Below the pieces are notes generated by a model that made no database searches, had not been told where the DNA came from, and saw only the letters and a list, made by a program, of their open reading frames with translations. Positions 27,988 through 33,009 of a stretch of 33,009 bases of DNA are shown here, one piece after another (the first letter of the stretch is position 1; the number at the start of each line of letters is the position of its first letter). A program made the position numbers and the translations under genes. Origin of the DNA: Patescibacteria group bacterium (GTDB lineage Bacteria > Patescibacteriota > Patescibacteriia > JAGPKW01); NCBI GenBank assembly GCA_021734125.1, contig JAIPJN010000006.1:1-33009 (forward strand), read 5' to 3'.

Positions 27988-28308
27988 ATGAAAATTAATT
28001 TATATACAAAGAATTTTGAATTAAATGAAGTTGAAAATAATTATCTTAAAGAAAAAATAGAAAAAATTAAAAAATATTCATTAGTTCAAGATGATCAGAT
28101 TATTAATGTAAAAATTGAAAAAGATACTCATCATGAAAATGGTAAAGATAGTTATAGTATGTCAATTGATTTAAATGTAAAAGGGAAAGATATACATATA
28201 GAAAAATCAGGTAATACAGTATTTTCAGTTATTGATATGACTGAAGACATTTTAAGCTCTGAAATAAGACAATATAAAGATATATTAACTAATAATAAAA
28301 GAAAATAA
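27988..28308 (+). CDS. hpf: Ribosome hibernation promoting factor / RaiA-like
   Basis: About 106 aa, beta-alpha-beta-beta-beta-alpha layout, DIHIEKSGNTVFSVIDMTEDIL. Confidence 0.75.
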   Translation: MKINLYTKNFELNEVENNYLKEKIEKIKKYSLVQDDQIINVKIEKDTHHENGKDSYSMSIDLNVKGKDIHIEKSGNTVFSVIDMTEDILSSEIRQYKDILTNNKRK

Positions 28309-28317
28309 TTTTAAAAA

Positions 28318-29625
28318 ATGCAAGAAAATAATTTGAATAATTTTAGTGTTCAAGATAAAAAAGAATACATACAAAATAGGGCATATAGAAAAAAATCTAA
28401 AAATTATTTAAAAAGGTATCTAATATCTTTATTTTTTGTTTTAACTTTTGTCGCTGGATGGTTTATTGGTTTAAATAATAATGATAAAAATTATAGTTTT
28501 ATAAAAAAAGAAACCCCAGAAGATAATAAATATTCAGAAGTTTTTAATTATGACAAATTACATAACAAATTTAATGAAATAATAGCTATCTTAAATAATA
28601 AATATATTTCTACTTCTGAAATAAATTATGAAAAAATGTTAGATGGAGCTGTTTCTGGAATGGTTTCAGCTTTAGACGATCCTTATACTTTATATTTTGA
28701 CGAAGAACTTACAAAATCTTTTGAAGAAGGCATGTCTGGAACTTTTTCTGGAATAGGAGCTGAAGTTGGAATAAAAGATAATTTAATTACTATTGTTTCT
28801 CCTTTGCCTGATACTCCTGCAAAAAAATCTGGGATTTTATCTGGAGATGTTATTTTAAAGATTGATGGAGAAGAAACTTACAACATGTCTTTGGATCACG
28901 CTGTTTCTAAAATAAGAGGAGAAAAGGGGACTGATGTAAATTTAACTATATATAGAGATGGAGAAGAAATAGAAATTATTGTTACAAGAGATATAATTAA
29001 TATAGAAAGTGTTACTTTTGAGAAAAAAGAAGATATTGGAATTATTAATTTAATTAGTTTTAATGATAAAACTATTAGTGCTTTTAATGAAATTGTTGAA
29101 AATATAAAAAATGATCCAGAAATAAATAAAATTATTTTAGATTTAAGAGGAAATCCTGGTGGTTATTTACAAACCTCTATTGATATTGCTAGTTTTTGGA
29201 TAGAAAATGGAATAATTGTAACAGAAAAAGGTAAAGAAGATTTTAGAAATGTGCATACAGCATTTGGAAATCCTGTTTTAAAAGATTATCCTACTGTAGT
29301 TTTAATAAATCAAGGATCTGCATCAGCTTCTGAAATTGTAGCGGGAGCATTAAAAGATCATAAAAAAGCTGTATTAGTTGGTAAACAAACTTTTGGAAAA
29401 GGCTCTGTTCAAGAATATACATATTTAAATGATAATATTACTTCTTTAAAAATTACTGTTGCTAAATGGTTTACTCCTTCTGGAATTAATATAGATGAAG
29501 AGGGAATTTCTCCTGATTTTGAAATAGATTATACTTTAGAAGATTTTAATTCTGATATTGATCCACAGTTAAATAAAGCTATAGATATATTAAATAGTGA
29601 AAATATTTTTGATTATAAAGAATAA
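28318..29625 (+). CDS. C-terminal processing peptidase (S41, CtpA-like) with PDZ domain
   Basis: GMSGTFSGIGAEVG, LDLRGNPGGYLQTSIDIA, GSASASEIVAGALKDH, GKQTFGKGSVQ. Confidence 0.93.
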   Translation: MQENNLNNFSVQDKKEYIQNRAYRKKSKNYLKRYLISLFFVLTFVAGWFIGLNNNDKNYSFIKKETPEDNKYSEVFNYDKLHNKFNEIIAILNNKYISTSEINYEKMLDGAVSGMVSALDDPYTLYFDEELTKSFEEGMSGTFSGIGAEVGIKDNLITIVSPLPDTPAKKSGILSGDVILKIDGEETYNMSLDHAVSKIRGEKGTDVNLTIYRDGEEIEIIVTRDIINIESVTFEKKEDIGIINLISFNDKTISAFNEIVENIKNDPEINKIILDLRGNPGGYLQTSIDIASFWIENGIIVTEKGKEDFRNVHTAFGNPVLKDYPTVVLINQGSASASEIVAGALKDHKKAVLVGKQTFGKGSVQEYTYLNDNITSLKITVAKWFTPSGINIDEEGISPDFEIDYTLEDFNSDIDPQLNKAIDILNSENIFDYKE

Positions 29626-29631
29626 ATTATA

Positions 29632-30669
29632 ATGAAAAAATTTTATAAAAATAAAAAAAGAACAACTTATTCTAGTAGAAATAAGTATGTTTTCAATAGA
29701 AATAAAAAAAGAATTTCTGCAAAAAAAAGAAAATTATTTTTTAGATTTTTTCTATTTTTCTTTCTAATATTATTGATTATAGTAAATATTTACTATTTAT
29801 TTTTTATATCTTCAGTATTTAAAATAGAATCAGTTGATATCTATATTGAATCTGAAAATATAAATAATGATTATTCTGATATTGAAGAAAATATAAATTT
29901 TTTTGTAAATTCACAAATGATTTTAAAATCTTCTTATTTTAAAAATAAAAAACAAGATAGACTTTTTCTTTTTAATAAAGATTATTTAAAAGAAAAAATA
30001 CAAAATGAATACAAAAATATACTTCATGATATAAATATTTATAAAAAATATCCAGATAGACTAAAAATAGAGCTTAAAAAAAGAATACCTGCTGTTTTAT
30101 TTGTTAGTTTTGATGGTATATATTATACCGATAAGGAAGGATATGTGGTTTATAAAATAAAAGATAATATTACTCCTACCGTTGAAGTTTTAGAAGATTC
30201 TGATAATCATGAAAATTTAGAAGAAGACCCTAAAAAAGAACAGGATATTGAAAAAGCAGTAACAAAAAAGGATAAAAGTTTTATCGATATATCAGATTAT
30301 TATAATTTAAATGATTCAGAAATAGTAGACCTTGAATCTTTGTCTTTACCTACGGTTTTTATAGAAGAAGAACTAGATTTTTATAATTTAAAAAGTTTAG
30401 AAAAAAATTATATTAATTTTATAAAAATTATATTGAATCGTCTTCCTAAAATAGATTTTGGAATTGCTAATATTAAAATACCAACTTTAAATGATTCTAA
30501 ATTAATTGTAACAACGAATAAAAATTATAATTTATATTTTAATTTAAATAAAGACCCTGAAAAACAAGTTAAATATTTAAATATATTTTTATCTGAAAGA
30601 GAGGAAAATAAAATTAGGGGTATTAATTATATAGATTTAAGATTTGATTCTAGAATTTTTTATAAGTAA
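29632..30669 (+). CDS. FtsQ-like POTRA-domain membrane protein
   Basis: Basic N-terminus, one TM helix, IYKKYPDRLKIELKKRIPAVLF and YYTDKEGYVV. Confidence 0.7.
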   Translation: MKKFYKNKKRTTYSSRNKYVFNRNKKRISAKKRKLFFRFFLFFFLILLIIVNIYYLFFISSVFKIESVDIYIESENINNDYSDIEENINFFVNSQMILKSSYFKNKKQDRLFLFNKDYLKEKIQNEYKNILHDINIYKKYPDRLKIELKKRIPAVLFVSFDGIYYTDKEGYVVYKIKDNITPTVEVLEDSDNHENLEEDPKKEQDIEKAVTKKDKSFIDISDYYNLNDSEIVDLESLSLPTVFIEEELDFYNLKSLEKNYINFIKIILNRLPKIDFGIANIKIPTLNDSKLIVTTNKNYNLYFNLNKDPEKQVKYLNIFLSEREENKIRGINYIDLRFDSRIFYK

Positions 30670-30678
30670 TTTGATTTT

Positions 30679-31668
30679 ATGAAAAAATTTATTATTATTG
30701 GTATTATTACTTTTTTTATTTTAATTATTTTTATTTTTTTATTTCTACTTTTTTCTGAAATTGGTTTGAAAAATAAATATTTTATTATTGAAGAAGGTAA
30801 AAGTATTCCCACTATTTCAAATAATTTAAAAAAAGAGGGAATTATAAAAAATGATTTTTTATTTTTATTATTTATAAAGGCTTTTAATAAGGATTTAAAG
30901 GTGGTTGCAGGAGAATATTTATTTTCTGGATATTATAATATTCCAAATATTATTAAAATATTATCTGCTGGTCCATCAAATAATATTAAAAAAACTTATG
31001 ATATTACTATTATTGAAGGTTGGGATAAATATAAAGTTGCTGAATATTTTGATAATTTAGGCAAATTTTCTTATAAAAAAGTTTTAGATTTTATAGATGA
31101 AGATTGGAAATCGGATGATAATTTAATGAAATTTGAATTTTTAGATAAAAATTTAGAATCTCTTGAAGGATTTATTTTTCCAGATACTTATCAAATTTAT
31201 GAAAATTCAAGTTTAAATGAAATTTTTTATAAAATATTATTAAATTTTAATACTAAAATATTTTCTGAATTTTCTAAATATAATAATTTTTATGATAAAT
31301 TAATTATGGCTAGTATTATTGAAAAAGAAGCTATGTTAGATTCTGATAGGGGATTTATAGCTTCTGTAATTTATAATAGAATTAATTCTTCTATGCCTCT
31401 TCAAATGGATAGTACTATTATATATGTAACTAGAGATAGAAATAATATAGCAAATGATAAATTTTTGGATTTTGAATATAATACTTATAAATATACAGGT
31501 TTAACTCCTACACCTATATCTAATCCTGGCTATAATTCTATATATTCAGCTTTTAATCCTGAAATTTCTGATTATTATTATTTTATTAATAAACAAGACA
31601 CTGGAGAAGCTATTTTTGCTAAAACTCTAAATGAGCATAATTATAATATAAATAAATATTTAAGATAA
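30679..31668 (+). CDS. mltG: Endolytic murein transglycosylase, YceG-like
   Basis: IIEGWDKYKVAEYF, LEGFIFPDTYQIY, MASIIEKEAM, VIYNRINSSMPLQMDSTI. Confidence 0.92.
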   Translation: MKKFIIIGIITFFILIIFIFLFLLFSEIGLKNKYFIIEEGKSIPTISNNLKKEGIIKNDFLFLLFIKAFNKDLKVVAGEYLFSGYYNIPNIIKILSAGPSNNIKKTYDITIIEGWDKYKVAEYFDNLGKFSYKKVLDFIDEDWKSDDNLMKFEFLDKNLESLEGFIFPDTYQIYENSSLNEIFYKILLNFNTKIFSEFSKYNNFYDKLIMASIIEKEAMLDSDRGFIASVIYNRINSSMPLQMDSTIIYVTRDRNNIANDKFLDFEYNTYKYTGLTPTPISNPGYNSIYSAFNPEISDYYYFINKQDTGEAIFAKTLNEHNYNINKYLR

Positions 31669-31687
31669 ATAACACAAAAAAAATAAA

Positions 31688-31716
31688 AGCCTTGTATATA
31701 TTATTAATACAAGGCT
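31688..31716. terminator. Bidirectional Rho-independent terminator between convergent genes
   Basis: AGCCTTGTAT / ATACAAGGCT with T runs on both sides (strand-appropriate). Confidence 0.9.
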
Positions 31717-31722
31717 ATTTTT

Positions 31723-32298
31723 TTACCATGAATCATCTAACCAGGAAGTTAGATGTGAAATAATTCCTTCCTGGCCTGGAACTTCAATAACAATTGAATT
31801 CTCTAATGATACTAGTAAAAAAGTTTCTTTATTACTGAAAATATACAATATATTTCCAGTAAGTCTGCTTTTTTCACTAGATTTGTCAATCTTTAAAACC
31901 CCGCCTTCATCTCTTATTCTGCTAAGAGAAGCATTTAAATAATCTTCTTTTGTGGGGTTTAAAGATTCAACTTTTATCAAGGGATTATTTTGATTTTTAT
32001 TTTCAAAATTAACTCCTTCTGGAAAAAAGTTTTGAGGCTCTTTGTATGATAGAATCTCTAAACATAGATTCTCATCAGTTATCCGTGAAACTACGAAAAA
32101 GTTTTCATAATTTTCTTCTTTTTTAGTTTCATTTTCAACTTCCACTTCTATTTCTTCTTGAAAAACTGGTGGAACTTCTTCTATTTCTGCGGTTTTATTT
32201 CTACTATCTTTTGCAGAAATTCCCTCTGAACTTCCAGCAGAAAAAGCTTGAAAGCTTGCCAAAAACAGAATAATTGAAAAAATTAATATTTTTTTCAT
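31723..32298 (-). CDS. Secreted protein of unknown function (191 aa, signal peptide), hairpin-dense coding sequence
   Basis: MKKILIFSIILFLASFQAFSAGSSEG...; AGGAGG SD; multiple inverted repeats in the CDS. Confidence 0.85.
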   Translation of the reverse strand: MKKILIFSIILFLASFQAFSAGSSEGISAKDSRNKTAEIEEVPPVFQEEIEVEVENETKKEENYENFFVVSRITDENLCLEILSYKEPQNFFPEGVNFENKNQNNPLIKVESLNPTKEDYLNASLSRIRDEGGVLKIDKSSEKSRLTGNILYIFSNKETFLLVSLENSIVIEVPGQEGIISHLTSWLDDSW

Positions 32299-32327
32299 AT
32301 TTTTTCCTCCTATTTAAATTTGTATAT

Positions 32328-32356
32328 TTTTTATCATATTTTTTCTATTTTGTCAA
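32328..32356 (-). promoter_or_regulatory. Sigma-70-type promoter for the minus-strand secreted gene
   Basis: Minus strand TTGACA (32351-32356), 17-nt spacer ending TGA, TAAAAA; AGGAGG further downstream. Confidence 0.6.
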
Positions 32357-32369
32357 TGTATTGGAGGGT

Positions 32370-32638
32370 GGAACGCGCCGTGGCGCGTTCCTACGGGAAT
32401 TATAAATAAAACATTGTTTTTCAAATTAAATGTACACAAAAATAAACGTACAATTTTATATGATAATGTTAATGGTTTAATATTGCATAAACACGCCATG
32501 ACGCGTTCCCACGTGAATTATGAAATAAAATGTTGATTTTTAAATTAAATGCATGTTAAATTACATCCGGTTTTTGTATAAAAACGTTAATTGCAATAAA
32601 TTGGGTGGAACAGGACGACAATGTCGTCCTGTTCCTAC
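32370..32638. repeat. Intergenic palindrome array, about 120-bp period
   Basis: GGAACGCGCC-GT-GGCGCGTTCC (32370-32391), decayed copy (32486-32512), GGAACAGGACGACA-A-TGTCGTCCTGTTCC (32607-32635); family B hairpin at 32431-32452. Confidence 0.9.
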
Positions 32639-32699
32639 AAAACGTAGATTTTATTTAAAATTATTTTTTTTATTTAAACGCATTATCGTATAAAAGATA

Positions 32700-32773
32700 T
32701 TGACAAATGTTAAAATATGTGTTATTATGTATATATCTTAAAAATTTATTCCCTTAAATAGGGAACTCGGAGG
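32700..32773 (+). promoter_or_regulatory. Promoter, leader hairpin and SD of the partial secreted gene
   Basis: TTGACA-N17-TATTAT; TATATATCTTAAAAAT; TTCCCT-TAAAT-AGGGAA hairpin; GGAGG 32769-32773. Confidence 0.75.
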
Positions 32774-32778
32774 AAAAT

Positions 32779-33009
32779 ATGAAAAAAATATTAATGTTAT
32801 TGGTTGTGATGGTTATAGTTGTTTCTGCACTTTCTGCAGAAACAAAAGTCTTTCCAGGTTATGAAAACCTGGAAATAAATACCGAGAGTTATGTTATGAC
32901 GTATACGTACAACGTCGTAGAGAACTCATCTCTGTCTCGGCGGAGATTTGATGAGGTGAAAGCCCTCACAGAGCTCTCAAGAGTTCTTAAAGAGGTATTT
33001 GAAATATCT
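32779..33009 (+). CDS. Secreted protein of unknown function, N-terminal fragment, hairpin-dense coding sequence
   Basis: MKKILMLLVVMVIVVSALSAETKVFPGYENLEINTESYV..., runs off the window end. Confidence 0.8.
   Translation, partial: MKKILMLLVVMVIVVSALSAETKVFPGYENLEINTESYVMTYTYNVVENSSLSRRRFDEVKALTELSRVLKEVFEIS

Noticed and set aside
31688-31716. Counting the 31688-31716 hairpin as part of the coding-hairpin series
   Set aside because: It lies outside the CDS with T runs on both sides; an ordinary bidirectional terminator.

Overview
AT-rich, compact window that looks like Candidate Phyla Radiation (Patescibacteria) DNA. This placement is inferred from gene content, the 16S sequence and the near absence of Shine-Dalgarno (SD) sites; no search was run. 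Most of it is ordinary core gene content: patatin, L19, cytidylate-kinase-like, RluA-type synthase, XseA/XseB, a lone 16S rRNA (minus strand), FemAB-like, MurF-like, PyrG, a WecG/TagA-type and two GT2 glycosyltransferases, a subtilase with FG-GAP-like repeats, an SDR epimerase/decarboxylase, a sigma-region-4 protein, tRNA-Leu, tRNA-Val, GpmI, a small ferredoxin absent from the ORF track, a VirD4/TraG-like ATPase and its ATPase-less paralogue, AlaS, HPF, a CtpA-like protease, FtsQ-like and MltG. The most unusual signal is a set of three signal-peptide genes (5347-6066 +, 31723-32298 -, 32779->33009 +) whose coding sequences are built almost end to end from short inverted repeats. In the first I count about 17 consecutive hairpins in about 650 nt, with stems up to 13 bp. 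Several imperfect pairs are G.U in the sense RNA, which points to mRNA structure. All three have a TTGACA / extended -10 promoter and a strong GGAGG SD, unlike neighbouring genes, which mostly lack an SD and often look leaderless. These genes lie next to intergenic arrays of palindromes whose arms differ between copies while self-complementarity is kept. Other points of interest are a structured RNA candidate (about 1085-1245), a 16S 3' end with a non-canonical anti-SD (ACTCCTTT), and mismatches to common 16S primers.
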